This document shows, piece by piece, positions 17,391 through 25,991 of a DNA stretch of 64,000 bases. Numbering within the stretch: position 1 is the stretch's first letter; every line of letters starts with the position of its first letter. The DNA comes from Methylocystis heyeri (GTDB lineage Bacteria > Pseudomonadota > Alphaproteobacteria > Rhizobiales > Beijerinckiaceae). A model generated the notes under the pieces. That model saw only the letters and a program-made list of their open reading frames with translations. It was not told where the DNA came from and ran no database searches. The DNA lies in contig NZ_CP046052.1 in assembly GCF_004802635.2 (NCBI RefSeq), positions 930,001 through 994,000 on the forward strand. The letters are read 5' to 3'. Both the position numbers and the translations under genes were made by a program.

Positions 17391-18757
17391 AGAGCTTTTC
17401 TTTGACTTCCAGGCTGGTCGGCTATCTGCTGATCGGCCAGATCCTCGTATATGTCTTCGTCTGGATCATAAATATCCCGCTCACGCTGACCGGCCTGCGG
17501 GCAGATCTCGACATGAAGCTCGACGATCTCGGCGAGAACCGCATCCGCGCCCAGGTCGCTGAATCCTTGCGGCGCGACTCCCACGGCGTTCCCTTCATCA
17601 GGCCGACGCGCTCCCTCGCGCTTCATCTGCAGCAGAACCCGGCGCTCAGATTTGCGGTTTTCGACCTCTCCCAGGCCTCCGCCTTCGAGGGGTCGTCGCC
17701 GGACCTCGTGGCGCGCCTCAATTCGATGGGCGGGGTGAAGGCGCTCGCGATGAATTTCACGCTCGATGGAATGGGAGACCCGTCCCTTCGCGGCGCGCTG
17801 ACCAAGGAGGACACTTCCGTCGGCCGCGTTTTCATCGTGACCTACGGCTATCGGTTCCACGTCAGCGATTTTCTCTATTTTTTCCGCGACAATGCGCGCG
17901 ACAATTTCATTTACTTCCTGCCGGTCTTCGCCGCCGCGGCCCTGATCACGGCGGGCGCGGCGCGGCGCGGGCTGGAGCCCTTGCTGCGGGCGGCCGATTT
18001 CGCCGCGCGCATCGACATGAACTCCATCGACCAGCGCATTCCAGAGGAGAATATCCCGATGGAGGCGCTCCCGCTGGTCAAGGCGGTGAACGAAGCTCTG
18101 GAGCGGCTCGACGCCGGGGCTGCCCGCCAGCGTCGATTCGCCGCCAACGCCGCGCATGAAATGCGCACGCCGGTCGCCATTCTGCGCGCCCGCATCGACG
18201 CCCTTCCGGAAATCGATTGCATCGCGGAAGTCAGGCACGACGTGCGCCGGGTTCAGACCATCGTGGACCAGCTGCTGATCGCGGCCCGGCTCGGCGAGAA
18301 TGGCGCTCCCGCCGATGTTTCGACCGATGTCGTCGCGACCGCGAGGACGCTCGTCGCCGATTACGCGCCTCTGGTGATCGCGAGCCGCAAAGAGATCGAA
18401 TTCGTCGGCCCTTCGGGGCCCCTTCTGGTTCGGGGGGACCCCCGCGCCATAGAATGCGCCATGGCCAATCTTCTCGACAACGCCATCCGCGCCGAGCCCT
18501 CGGGCGGGGTCGTGCTGGTCCGGGTCGAGCCGGGGGTCTCGATCGAGGTCGTCGATCATGGCGCGGGCGTCCCCGCGGAACTGCGCGAGATGATCTTCGA
18601 ACCGTTCTGGCGGGGCGCCGAGACCGCGCCGGGGACGGGGCTCGGCCTCGCCATCGTCAGGGAAACCATGACCGCGCTCGGCGGCAACGTGACCGTCGAA
18701 GAAACCCCCGGCGGCGGCGCCACATTCAGGATAACCCTGCCGCCCCGCGCGGCTTGA
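17387..18757 (+). CDS. sensor histidine kinase partner of the upstream regulator
   Basis: The 456-residue kinase starts at GTG 17387, overlapping the regulator stop (GTGA). A first membrane helix at about residues 10-30, a periplasmic sensor of roughly 145 residues and a second helix (DNFIYFLPVFAAAALITAG) precede a HAMP-like linker. Then come the H box FAANAAHEMRTPVAILRARI, the N box NLLDNAIRAEP and the G boxes DHGAGVP and GTGLGLAIV. It should autophosphorylate on the H-box histidine and pass phosphate to Asp51 of the partner. The periplasmic sensor matches nothing I recognise, so the signal is unknown. Confidence 0.9.
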   Translation: MKSFSLTSRLVGYLLIGQILVYVFVWIINIPLTLTGLRADLDMKLDDLGENRIRAQVAESLRRDSHGVPFIRPTRSLALHLQQNPALRFAVFDLSQASAFEGSSPDLVARLNSMGGVKALAMNFTLDGMGDPSLRGALTKEDTSVGRVFIVTYGYRFHVSDFLYFFRDNARDNFIYFLPVFAAAALITAGAARRGLEPLLRAADFAARIDMNSIDQRIPEENIPMEALPLVKAVNEALERLDAGAARQRRFAANAAHEMRTPVAILRARIDALPEIDCIAEVRHDVRRVQTIVDQLLIAARLGENGAPADVSTDVVATARTLVADYAPLVIASRKEIEFVGPSGPLLVRGDPRAIECAMANLLDNAIRAEPSGGVVLVRVEPGVSIEVVDHGAGVPAELREMIFEPFWRGAETAPGTGLGLAIVRETMTALGGNVTVEETPGGGATFRITLPPRAA

Positions 18758-18820
18758 TCGCGCCTGCCGGGCCGCCCGCCTTCCCAACTCTGGCTCTGGC
18801 AGAGGAGGCGGAATTATTTT

Positions 18821-19315
18821 ATGGGAAGGCTCATGAAAAGCTTTCGCGATCGCCGCAGGGTAAGCCACGCAGCCGCCGACATGTTCGCCCTTGTCAGCGA
18901 CGTCGAATCCTATCCCAAATTCGTCCCGCTCTGCGAGGGCATTCGGGTGCGTCGCCGCAGCCAGGCGGGTGAGGGGGTCGAGGTCATCGTCGCGGAAATG
19001 CAGGTCGGTTTCAAGGCCATCTGCGAGCGCTACGCCAGCCGCGTGACCTGCAACCGGCCCAAGCTCGAAATCAGCGTCGAATATATCGACGGGCCGTTCA
19101 AGAAGCTCGACAATCGCTGGACCTTCCGGGACGAGCCTTCCGGTCCCAACGGCGAGCCGCGGTCGCTGGTGGAGTTTTACATCGCCTATGAATTCAAGAG
19201 CATGGCGCTCGGCATGCTGATGGGCGCGATGTTCGACAAGGCTTTTCACAAATATTCGGACGCTTTCGTGAAGCGCGCGGACCTCATATACGGACGGTCT
19301 CCAGCAGCATATTGA
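18821..19315 (+). CDS. RatA/Coq10-type START-fold protein
   Basis: The 164-residue protein is of the polyketide-cyclase/START family annotated either as RatA (ribosome association toxin) or Coq10 (ubiquinone-binding). Its signature is RRVSHAAADMFALVSDVESY followed by PKFVPLC, and a KLDNRWTFRDE strand later. In alphaproteobacteria it regularly sits next to lipA and cinA, and the Coq10-like role is the more likely one. The ATG 18821 start lies after AGAGGAGGCGG at a slightly long distance. Its 3' end overlaps the convergent cinA gene by 32 bases. Confidence 0.85.
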   Translation: MGRLMKSFRDRRRVSHAAADMFALVSDVESYPKFVPLCEGIRVRRRSQAGEGVEVIVAEMQVGFKAICERYASRVTCNRPKLEISVEYIDGPFKKLDNRWTFRDEPSGPNGEPRSLVEFYIAYEFKSMALGMLMGAMFDKAFHKYSDAFVKRADLIYGRSPAAY

Positions 19316-19778
19316 GCGCCTGTTTTACCGAGGCCGCTCTGATCTCATGGCGGGACAGAGCGCCGAAGCGCCGCTCGACATGAACGGTCTCCCGGCCGCG
19401 CCGCGCGCAGGCGAAATGGACCAGCCCGACCGGCTTTTGCGCCGTGCCGCCGCCGGGGCCGGCGACGCCGGTGATAGAGGCGGCGAGATCGGCGCGCGAA
19501 TGTTTGAGCGCGCCTTCGGCCATTTCTATCGCGGTCTGGGCGCTCACGGCGCCAAATTGCAGCAGCGTCCGCGCCGCCACGCCCAGCATTTCCTGCTTGG
19601 CCTTGTTGGAATAGGTGACGAAGCCGCGGTCGAAAATGTCGGAAGAGCCGGGAATGTCGGTTATCGCGGCCGCAACCAGGCCGCCGGTGCAGGATTCCGC
19701 CGTCGCTACGACCAGTTTCAGCTCGCGGCATTCGGCGAGCAGGGCGGCGGCGTCGTCGTGGGTTTCGGTTTCGGTCAT
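19284..19778 (-). CDS. CinA-family nicotinamide-nucleotide amidase
   Basis: This 164-residue protein is the stand-alone C-terminal CinA domain (PncC-type), which deamidates NMN in pyridine nucleotide recycling. Motifs are VVATAESCTGGLVAAAITD with the catalytic Ser, the YSNKAKQEMLGV segment and SITGVAGPGGGT. The N-terminal MoaB-like half of full CinA is absent, as is usual in this lineage. I chose ATG 19778 over an upstream GTG at 19796. It converges on and overlaps the ratA-like gene. Upstream of it the Rhs island begins. Confidence 0.9.
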   Translation of the reverse strand: MTETETHDDAAALLAECRELKLVVATAESCTGGLVAAAITDIPGSSDIFDRGFVTYSNKAKQEMLGVAARTLLQFGAVSAQTAIEMAEGALKHSRADLAASITGVAGPGGGTAQKPVGLVHFACARRGRETVHVERRFGALSRHEIRAASVKQALNMLLETVRI

Positions 19779-19811
19779 CGGGGCGGACTCTCGCACAGGC
19801 TGGGCGGGAGT

Positions 19812-20260
19812 CTAACCGATCTTTCGTTGTTTTGAGATGGGGGCGGGGGACGCGTGCGTTCCAGACCCAGGCGCCCTGGTCGAGATCATCAGCACCGGGC
19901 GGCTGAGACGGTCGGTGTGGACCATGTAAACCTGCGGGGTCGAGGTGTTGACCTGATCCACCACCGCGACGGGGAGGTCGTTCAGCCAGATATATTCGCG
20001 ATGCGTGACGCCGGCGCTGTCCAGCTCGGCGATGATGTGATTGTGGATGTCGTGGACGTAGAGCGTCGTCGTCGTGGTCGCGCCGCTGGTGACGGTTCGC
20101 GAGACCAGCCGGTTCAGCGCGTCATAGCCATAGCTGCCGCCATTGCTCGGCGCCCCGGCCCGCGAGGCTTTGGCCAGCCGCCCCTCGACGTCGTAGCTGT
20201 AGTTCATCGCGATATTGGAGCCCGCCGCGCTGCTGTCGCTGGCCACATCGCCGGCGGCGT
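19812..20260 (-). pseudogene. Rhs core remnant (vestigial tip module)
   Basis: Bases 19857-20260 are a near copy of the 3' Rhs core (it encodes NYSYDVEGRLAKASRAG and later YMVHTDRLSRPV). At the 3' side the frame shifts out of the expected TAGAWVWNAIYNPF segment and ends after about 20 unrelated residues. At the 5' side homology stops abruptly within the codons for AAGDVAS. No tip of its own and no companion gene are left between it and cinA. It is best read as the decayed oldest end of the array. Confidence 0.75.
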
Positions 20261-20384
20261 TAAAGGCTATTCTGGCGGCCCTAACTCACCGTAGCTCTCG
20301 AAAACTCCCAGCATCGAGAAAATATTTGCGTTCGCTCGCGTTCACATCAACGGCGCCGCCATCGAATTACTTAGCTGACAGAAT

Positions 20385-20771
20385 CTAGGCGCTGTCATCA
20401 ACACGATATATAGTAACAGCAAGCTCTGCGTTTATTGATGAAAGCACAGAAATGGTTTTATCTGATATTGAGAATACGTATTGCCCTTGTTTTATGCCAG
20501 AACTAATCCCAATATTGAAGCGCCTGATATCGCACGCATCCCATATTTTCCTAGCTTCATCCGAAAGTCCTGATACGACGTCAGTTAACTCGGCTATGGT
20601 TGCGGTGATATCTAGAGCGTTACCGTTGCTTTCAACGGATAAAAACCCGTTGTAGTTCTGTAAAACAATAGCCTTTTCGCGGAACTCGTTCTCCAGTTCG
20701 CGAAAATCGGCTTTGTAATACAGCTCTAAATCAACGTTCAGGAATCTAGTATCGCGGCTATCTGTGATCAT
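20385..20771 (-). CDS. candidate immunity protein for the next Rhs tip
   Basis: This 128-residue protein has no signal peptide or membrane segment. It begins with a beta strand (FLNVDLELYY) and ends with ELAVTIYRVDD, an alpha/beta layout seen in small cognate proteins next to Rhs tips. The ATG follows GAGG at normal spacing and lies only 15 bases after the stop of the cysteine-rich tip at 20787, so the two are cotranscribed. No named family is recognised. The immunity role is inferred from position only. The codons are AT-richer than the Rhs core. Confidence 0.65.
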   Translation of the reverse strand: MITDSRDTRFLNVDLELYYKADFRELENEFREKAIVLQNYNGFLSVESNGNALDITATIAELTDVVSGLSDEARKIWDACDIRRFNIGISSGIKQGQYVFSISDKTISVLSSINAELAVTIYRVDDSA

Positions 20772-20786
20772 GTCAGCCTCTATCCA

Positions 20787-21428
20787 TTAATCGGACGTAA
20801 AATGGCAATGACCTAAGCATCCGCGACACTCTTCCTTGGCATTTTCTCTCGCGTTTTTCTGACACGAGGCCCGATCATTTCCGATGCCTTTATAACGATC
20901 AGGGCAGGTTCCGAGTTCACGTAAAGTTTGGCAGCTTACGCCCCCCGGGCTGTAAATATCTCGGTGTGAACATGAGCAGCTTCCGGTTCGAGACGAAGAC
21001 AGATACAGCTCGTAGCCCACAAAACAAGCTTCGATCCCGGTTTGAACGATCGCGACGTCGCAAAGGGGATTGGCGAGTCCACCGATAACGCACACTCCCA
21101 CCTCTTGGGTGCCGCGCGGATCGACTTTCGCCAGCGGATTCCCGCCGACATAGCCATAGACGCTCGGCCCGTCGCTCATCAGCGCGGTCAGCCCCAGCGG
21201 ATCCGGCTGGATATACCTCCCGAGGCTCGGATCATAATGCCGATGCCAATTGTAGGCGAGGCCGGTTTCGAGCTGGAACCACTGCCCCGGAAAGCGGATG
21301 TCCATCACCGCGGGGCTGGACCAAATATAGCTCACCGCGCCGAAGGGATTGTAGATCGCGTTCCAGACCCAGGCGCCCGCGGTCGAGATCATCAGCACCG
21401 GGCGGCCGAGATGGTCGGTGTGGACCAT
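20787..21428 (-). CDS. orphan Rhs C-terminal module, Cys-rich tip
   Basis: This partial Rhs gene starts inside the conserved core (MVHTDHLGRPVLMIS) and has about 310 bases of core homology (roughly 21110-21431). It lacks a proper start and signal peptide, so it is probably silent unless recombined into the full-length gene. After QPDP the sequence diverges into DGPSVYGYVGGNPLAKVDP and a tip of about 105 residues with around a dozen cysteines, ending ECRGCLGHCHF. The pattern suggests disulfides or metal binding in an exported toxin, but no catalytic motif is recognised. Its companion gene at 20385 follows. Confidence 0.7.
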   Translation of the reverse strand: MVHTDHLGRPVLMISTAGAWVWNAIYNPFGAVSYIWSSPAVMDIRFPGQWFQLETGLAYNWHRHYDPSLGRYIQPDPLGLTALMSDGPSVYGYVGGNPLAKVDPRGTQEVGVCVIGGLANPLCDVAIVQTGIEACFVGYELYLSSSRTGSCSCSHRDIYSPGGVSCQTLRELGTCPDRYKGIGNDRASCQKNARENAKEECRGCLGHCHFTSD

Positions 21429-21435
21429 GTAAATC

Positions 21436-21636
21436 TTAGGCGCCAGTCTCCGCGTGAGCTTTAAGCTTAGGAATTATGTCGTAGTTGAGGTCGGCTATAA
21501 TTTTAGCTGCAAACTCCCCTATGACTTGCCTTACAAATCTATCTTCGCTAACGGAGCCAAGATACATTGGGTATTCTAGGTTTTTTTCAAAGAGCTCAAG
21601 AGCCGAAATGAGCTGCTGCATTTCATCTTTAGACAT
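21436..21636 (-). CDS. small candidate immunity protein
   Basis: I place the start at ATG 21636, which has a GAGGG ribosome site, giving 66 residues; an ATG at 21672 would add 12. The product is a soluble, mostly helical acidic protein (ISALELFEKNLEYPMY, then FVRQVIGEFAAKIIADL). It sits immediately after the tip at 21679 and its 3' end abuts the next core copy at 21431, so core, tip and this gene form one module. The family is unknown and the immunity role is inferred from position. Confidence 0.55.
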   Translation of the reverse strand: MSKDEMQQLISALELFEKNLEYPMYLGSVSEDRFVRQVIGEFAAKIIADLNYDIIPKLKAHAETGA

Positions 21637-21678
21637 TCTGCCCTCACTATTGCCAAACGGTGCCTTGCCCATCAATCA

Positions 21679-23358
21679 TTAAAAATCGTGACAGTCATGT
21701 GCCTGCATACACTCTCTAATACATTTGCGCAAATCTCCAGGACCTCTGATTAACCCTTCCACGAACATATCGCTGCATCCTTGGCGGCAGCCCCGTAGAA
21801 CGGCGTCGCAATTCACGCACTTGCTTATATTGGATGAATTTTTGATGGAGAAGCCGCCGCCACCCACCGCTAATCCACTCGGATCTTTCTTCGCCAGCGG
21901 GTTTTGCGCGCCATAGCCGTAAATGCTCGGGCCGTCAGGATAGTTCGACCGTAGCGGCGAAGTGTCTGCTGTCGCTGGCGCGACAGAGGAAAGGAGCGGC
22001 GCTCCAGCAAGTCGAATGTTTTCATCGGCGGACAGGGCGCCTGGCACCAACAGCAACGGGCTGACACCCGCGATCGTCGGGCCGGTCTTCTCATCCACTC
22101 GCAGCGGATCCGGCTGAATATACCTCCCCAAGCTCGCATCATAATGCCGATGCCAATTGTAGGCGAGGCCGGTTTCGAGCTGGAACCACTGCCCCGGAAA
22201 GCGGATGTCCATCACCGCGGGGCTGGACCAGATATAGCTCACCGCGCCGAAGGGATTGTAGATCGCGTTCCAGACCCAGGCGCCCGCGGTCGAGATCATC
22301 AGCACCGGGCGGCCGAGATGGTCGGTGTGGACCATGTAAACCTGCGGGGTCGCGGTGTTGACCTGATCCACCACCGCCACCGGCAGGTCGTTCAGCCAGA
22401 TATATTCACGATGCGTGACGCCGGCGCTGTCCAGCTCGGCGATGATGTGGTTGTGGGTGTCGTGGACGTAGAGCGTCGTCGTCGTGGTCGCGCCGCTGGT
22501 GACGGTTCGCGAGACCAGCCGGTTCAGCGCGTCATAGCCATAGCTGCCGCCATTGCTCGGCGCCCCGGCCCGAGAGGCTTTGGCCAGCCGCCCCTCGACG
22601 TCGTAGCTGTAGTTCATCGCGATATTGGAGCCCGCCGCGCTGCTGTCGCTGGCCACATCGCCGGCGGCGTCATAGCCGAGGCTGCGCGTGCTGCTCCCTG
22701 TGGCCACCGACTGCAGCCGGTTGGAGCCGAGCGGATAGAGATAGCTCGACAGGACGCCGTTGCCGGTCTCGGTGAGGCGGTTGCCGACGCCGTCGTAGGT
22801 CCAGGAATATTGGCCGTAATAGCCGCTCGCCGAAGCCAGCCGCCGCGTCGGCGTATAGGTGAAGCTCTGCGACTGCGCGCCATAGGTGAAGGGCGGACTC
22901 GTGCCGGGATTGTTGTTGTCGACGATCGAATCCACCATGTCGCCGGTCCAGGACAGGTTGAGATCGACGCTGCCGCTGGGGCTCGCCGACCATCCGGTCT
23001 GCACCCGCTTCACGCGATAGCTGCTGTCGAGCGTGAAATTGGTGGTCTGGCCGTTGTTGAAGCTCATCGAGGCCAGCGGCCCATAGGGGTTCCACTGCGC
23101 CAGCCACAGGATGGCCTGATCCTGCGCGGCGGAGTTCTGCCTTGTCGTGATCGAGCTGATCCTGCCGATGGCGTCGCGTCCAAAGTTGACGGTCCGCCCG
23201 GAGGGATAAGTCATGGAGACGATATTGCCCGCGGCGTCGTAGCTGTAATAGACGGCCACGGAAGGAGCGGGATTGGTGGTGCGATAATCGACCACCACGC
23301 GCCCCTGCGCGTCATATTGCAGCCAGTCGTTGCCGGTTTCGCTGTAGATGGCCGGCAA
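21679..23358 (-). CDS. orphan Rhs module with long core, Cys-rich tip
   Basis: This 559-residue frame is the largest partial copy: about 1.25 kb (22105-23350) is nearly identical to 28453-29700 of the full-length Rhs gene. It contains many YD-type repeats (YSYDAAGNIVSMTYPSG) and the core end AYNWHRHYDASLGRYIQPDP. After QPDP come about 50 novel residues, then DGPSIYGYGAQNPLAKKDPSGL and a tip with eight cysteines (CVNCDAVLRGCRQGC, then CIRECMQAHDC). There is no signal peptide and the frame opens mid-core, so expression as such is doubtful. It is followed by the small gene at 21436. Confidence 0.75.
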   Translation of the reverse strand: MPAIYSETGNDWLQYDAQGRVVVDYRTTNPAPSVAVYYSYDAAGNIVSMTYPSGRTVNFGRDAIGRISSITTRQNSAAQDQAILWLAQWNPYGPLASMSFNNGQTTNFTLDSSYRVKRVQTGWSASPSGSVDLNLSWTGDMVDSIVDNNNPGTSPPFTYGAQSQSFTYTPTRRLASASGYYGQYSWTYDGVGNRLTETGNGVLSSYLYPLGSNRLQSVATGSSTRSLGYDAAGDVASDSSAAGSNIAMNYSYDVEGRLAKASRAGAPSNGGSYGYDALNRLVSRTVTSGATTTTTLYVHDTHNHIIAELDSAGVTHREYIWLNDLPVAVVDQVNTATPQVYMVHTDHLGRPVLMISTAGAWVWNAIYNPFGAVSYIWSSPAVMDIRFPGQWFQLETGLAYNWHRHYDASLGRYIQPDPLRVDEKTGPTIAGVSPLLLVPGALSADENIRLAGAPLLSSVAPATADTSPLRSNYPDGPSIYGYGAQNPLAKKDPSGLAVGGGGFSIKNSSNISKCVNCDAVLRGCRQGCSDMFVEGLIRGPGDLRKCIRECMQAHDCHDF

Positions 23359-23537
23359 TCCAATTAGGTCTCGTCATGGCGCTGCCGGATCGGCTATGCC
23401 CTGCCCGAGGGACCAAACCAATTTTCTTTCCCCACTGCCAAACTATAGTCTCTCCGCTGATCGTGCCAAGGGCAAACAGGAAGTGATGAAGAAAACCTGA
23501 TAACATTATTTTTAGGTACACTACAGCTATCTCACCT

Positions 23538-24011
23538 TTACTGAAGATCACGAAATATCACACTGAATTTTGGAAAATTCTTGACGCGAGACACTTTATA
23601 AAACTCATCGTCGCTCATTGGGCCGTTTACCAACTTTGAAAAATCTACCCCACCCTTACTGTTGTCTCGAGCGCGTAAAATGTACGCTTTTTCAAAATAA
23701 TAGTAGTTAGTTACAAGCCTATTCCCCATGTTTGCGCTGCTTGAATTTATTACATCGACATATGGGTGCTGCATTACTATGAAAACATCTTCGTTTTCGC
23801 CAATAGCAAACACAGTAGGCCCAACAAGCAGCTTAGACTCTTCGTTGTCAGACCCAATAATTAGTTGCATCTGCTCTCTAGAGTCAACATATACAAGAGA
23901 GAAATCCCCATCCGTCCAAGCAACATCACTCATACATCTGTACAATATGATACTACAGAAAGCCAGCATCAAAACTAATGCTGATGCATAATTTATAACA
24001 AGCCGTATCAT
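23538..24011 (-). CDS. candidate immunity protein with N-terminal membrane anchor
   Basis: ATG 24011 overlaps the stop codon of the preceding tip as ATGA, which strongly favours this start over the ORF's upstream ATG at 24041. The 157-residue product has an N-terminal membrane segment (about residues 4-22, VINYASALVLMLAFCSIIL), then an outward domain with DGDFSLVYVDSREQMQLIIG and VFAIGENEDVFIVMQHP. This beta-rich pattern resembles DUF3997-type small lipoproteins, a weak assignment. A membrane-anchored protector would fit a tip acting in the periplasm or membrane. The gene is clearly AT-rich relative to its surroundings. Confidence 0.65.
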   Translation of the reverse strand: MIRLVINYASALVLMLAFCSIILYRCMSDVAWTDGDFSLVYVDSREQMQLIIGSDNEESKLLVGPTVFAIGENEDVFIVMQHPYVDVINSSSANMGNRLVTNYYYFEKAYILRARDNSKGGVDFSKLVNGPMSDDEFYKVSRVKNFPKFSVIFRDLQ

Positions 24012-24580
24012 TGACATCCACATTGTTTTAGCTCGGACCACTCAAAATCCTGAATAATAGTCCTGAACGGCCCCCAAGTAAGAGGGGAGTTAGGAAACAA
24101 ATGCGTCCAAGAGCGAATACCGGATTCATTATGAATTCTGAATGTTATCAAGCCATTGCTATTGTCCGTTATGGTCGCACCGGCCCAACCGCCGACCTCG
24201 GCCGCAGTACTTCCCCAGTCGGCGGTTTTTGGGTTAATCAAAGTGTCCCAAAAAGCTGTCCGAGAATAATAAGCTTCCTGCCTCCAGCGCTCTGGACAAT
24301 GCATTTTGTTGTATGCAATTCGCATTTTAGCTGCCCCGGGCGATTGCATCATTTCTTGGGTTTCTAGGTCATTCTGTCCGTAACGACGCACCCTCTGTCC
24401 GAGACCCGTAACCCAATCTAAGAAGTACAAAATGTTACTCTTGTAAGTTAGGCCTTCCGGATCCTCGTGCGCCAGCGGGTTCCCGCCGACATAGCCATAG
24501 GCGCTCGGGCCGTCGCTGAGCAGCGTCCCGAGCCCCAGCGGATCCGGCTGCACATACCTCCCCAGCGACGCATCGTAATG
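24008..24580 (-). pseudogene. Rhs tip module truncated by IS3 element
   Basis: Only about 110 bases of Rhs core survive (LGRYVQPDP region) before the IS3 element at 24581. The tip begins DGPSAYGYVGGNPLAHEDPEGL and runs about 160 residues. It includes SRTAFWDTLINPKTADWGST, then GWAGATITDNSNGLITFRI, and ends in a CGCQ tail. I have seen this type of tip (TDNGNGT..., W-x-P-R-x-I) at the ends of other Rhs proteins, without assigned activity. The upstream core is missing and does not resume beyond the IS, so the module has lost its recombination arm. Its companion gene at 23538 is intact. Confidence 0.7.
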
Positions 24581-24608
24581 AGCTGCTGCCGGTTTGGTGG
24601 ACAGCTGG

Positions 24609-25475
24609 TTAAGCTAATGCGACCTTCCGCTCGAACTCAACCGGGCTGAGATAGCCGATGGTCGAGTGACGGCGGACGGTGTTGTAGAAGCGCTCGATAT
24701 AATCAAACACATCTGCCCTGGCCTCGTCGCGCGTCCGGTAGATTTTCCTGGCGACGCGCTCGGTTTTCATCGACGAGAAGAACGACTCCATCGCCGCATT
24801 GTCCCAGACGTTGCCGGATCGGCTCATCGAACAGGTGACGCCGTTGTCGGCCATCAGGCGCTGGAAGTGGTCGCTGGTGTATTGGCTGCCCTGGTCGGAG
24901 TGGTGCAGCAAGGCGTCTGGCCTGCCGCGTCGCCAGATCGCCATGATCAGGGCGTCCGCCACCAATTGCGCGGTCATCTCGGCCTTCATGGACCAGCCGA
25001 CAACACGCCGCGAGAACAAGTCGATGACAGCGGCGACATACAGCCAGCCCTCTGCCGTCCAGATGTAGGTGAAGTCGGCGATCCACCTCTGGTTCGGCCG
25101 CTCGGCGACGAACTGGCGGTCCAGAACATTCGGCGCCACGGCGTCGGCGAGCCGCTGACCGCCGTCTTTGGGCAAGCCACGCCGGCGAGGCCGCGCCCGC
25201 AAGGCGTTTTCCTGCATCAAGCGCTCGATCTTATGCAGTCCGCAGCAAAAGCCGTCAGCCAGAACATCCCGCCAGACCCGGCGTGCGCCATAGGTTCTGG
25301 CGCTGGCGACAAAGCTCGCCCGGATGGAGGCCGTCATCTCCTCATCAAGCTTGTCGCGAGCGCTCGGTCCGCGCTTGAGCCAGGCGTGAAAACCCGACCG
25401 GGAGACATCCAGCGCTTTGCAGAGCCACGCCACCGGCCAGATCGAACGGTGCTTTGCGATAAAAGCGAACCTCAT
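24609..25475 (-). CDS. IS3-family transposase OrfB
   Basis: This 288-residue catalytic half has the retroviral-type integrase core. The DDE residues are in RWIADFTYIWT, HHSDQGSQYTS and NAAMESFFSSMKTE, and the C-terminus reads RRHSTIGYLSPVEFER, typical of the IS3 group. Its ATG overlaps the orfA stop (ATGA). A run of six A followed by G on the minus strand (25511-25505) inside orfA is the expected -1 frameshift site for making the OrfAB fusion transposase. The frame is intact. Confidence 0.9.
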   Translation of the reverse strand: MRFAFIAKHRSIWPVAWLCKALDVSRSGFHAWLKRGPSARDKLDEEMTASIRASFVASARTYGARRVWRDVLADGFCCGLHKIERLMQENALRARPRRRGLPKDGGQRLADAVAPNVLDRQFVAERPNQRWIADFTYIWTAEGWLYVAAVIDLFSRRVVGWSMKAEMTAQLVADALIMAIWRRGRPDALLHHSDQGSQYTSDHFQRLMADNGVTCSMSRSGNVWDNAAMESFFSSMKTERVARKIYRTRDEARADVFDYIERFYNTVRRHSTIGYLSPVEFERKVALA

Positions 25476-25762
25476 TTCGCTTCCCTCGCAAAGAAGGCCG
25501 CGGCCTTTTTTAGGATGTCGCGCTCCGCCCGCAGCTTGGTGACTTCGCGCCGCAGGCGCTCGATTTCAAGCTGCTCGGGCTTCATCTGCCCCTGACCAGG
25601 AAAGGCGGCGGCCGGATCAGCCGCCAATTCCTTCACCCAACGCCGCAGCATGTTCTCGTGCAGTTCCAGATCCCGCGCCGCCTGCGCAACGCTTACGCCG
25701 CGCTCGCGCACCAAACGGACCGCTTCGACCTTGAACTCCCGGCTGAACTGACGCCGTTCCAT
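25472..25762 (-). CDS. IS3-family transposase OrfA
   Basis: The 96-residue protein has an N-terminal helix-turn-helix (EFKVEAVRLVRERGVSVAQA, then ARDLELHENMLRRWV) that binds the element ends. A leucine-zipper-like coiled coil follows (LEIERLRREVTKLRAERDILKK). It carries the A6G slippery stretch near its 3' end, where ribosomes would shift into orfB. Length and layout are standard for IS3-group OrfA. Confidence 0.9.
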   Translation of the reverse strand: MERRQFSREFKVEAVRLVRERGVSVAQAARDLELHENMLRRWVKELAADPAAAFPGQGQMKPEQLEIERLRREVTKLRAERDILKKAAAFFAREAK

Positions 25763-25991
25763 GCTCCACCTCCGGTTCCGTAAAACACCTTATCTCGGTG
25801 TCCACCAAACCGGCAGCAGCTCAATCCGCAACATTCAGGCTCAGGCAGCATGACCGCCCCACACTTCCTCATGGTCTCCTGGACAGCTCCCCGCGGATTT
25901 TGAGTGGATCTCTGCCGGGGTTTGCTGAACGCGGGGCGTCCCGATTTTGTCGCGGCGGCGGGAGGGCGTTATATGCGCGTCAACATGATTG

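Larger units (their letters stand above)
24581..25821. mobile_element. IS3-family insertion sequence
   Basis: This 1.24-kb element is bounded by inverted repeats of 23 bases: AGCTGCTGCCGGTTTGGTGG begins at 24581 and its reverse complement ends at 25821. It contains orfA and orfB on the minus strand. The flanking bases do not form a direct duplication, and Rhs homology is present on the left but not on the right, so the insertion was followed by a deletion or recombination. The two ends are well conserved, so it may still move. Confidence 0.85.

Noticed and set aside
22144-23367. 407-residue plus-strand frame antisense to the Rhs copies (and similar frames at 27009 and 28495)
   Set aside because: The frames recur because the Rhs core is repeated and GC-rich; they encode Arg/Gly/Val-rich sequence with no domain.
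23312-23551. 79-residue minus-strand frame between the cognate gene at 23538 and the Rhs copy
   Set aside because: It overlaps the Rhs copy in another frame, has no ribosome site and no relative I recognise; a hydrophobic patch alone is not enough.
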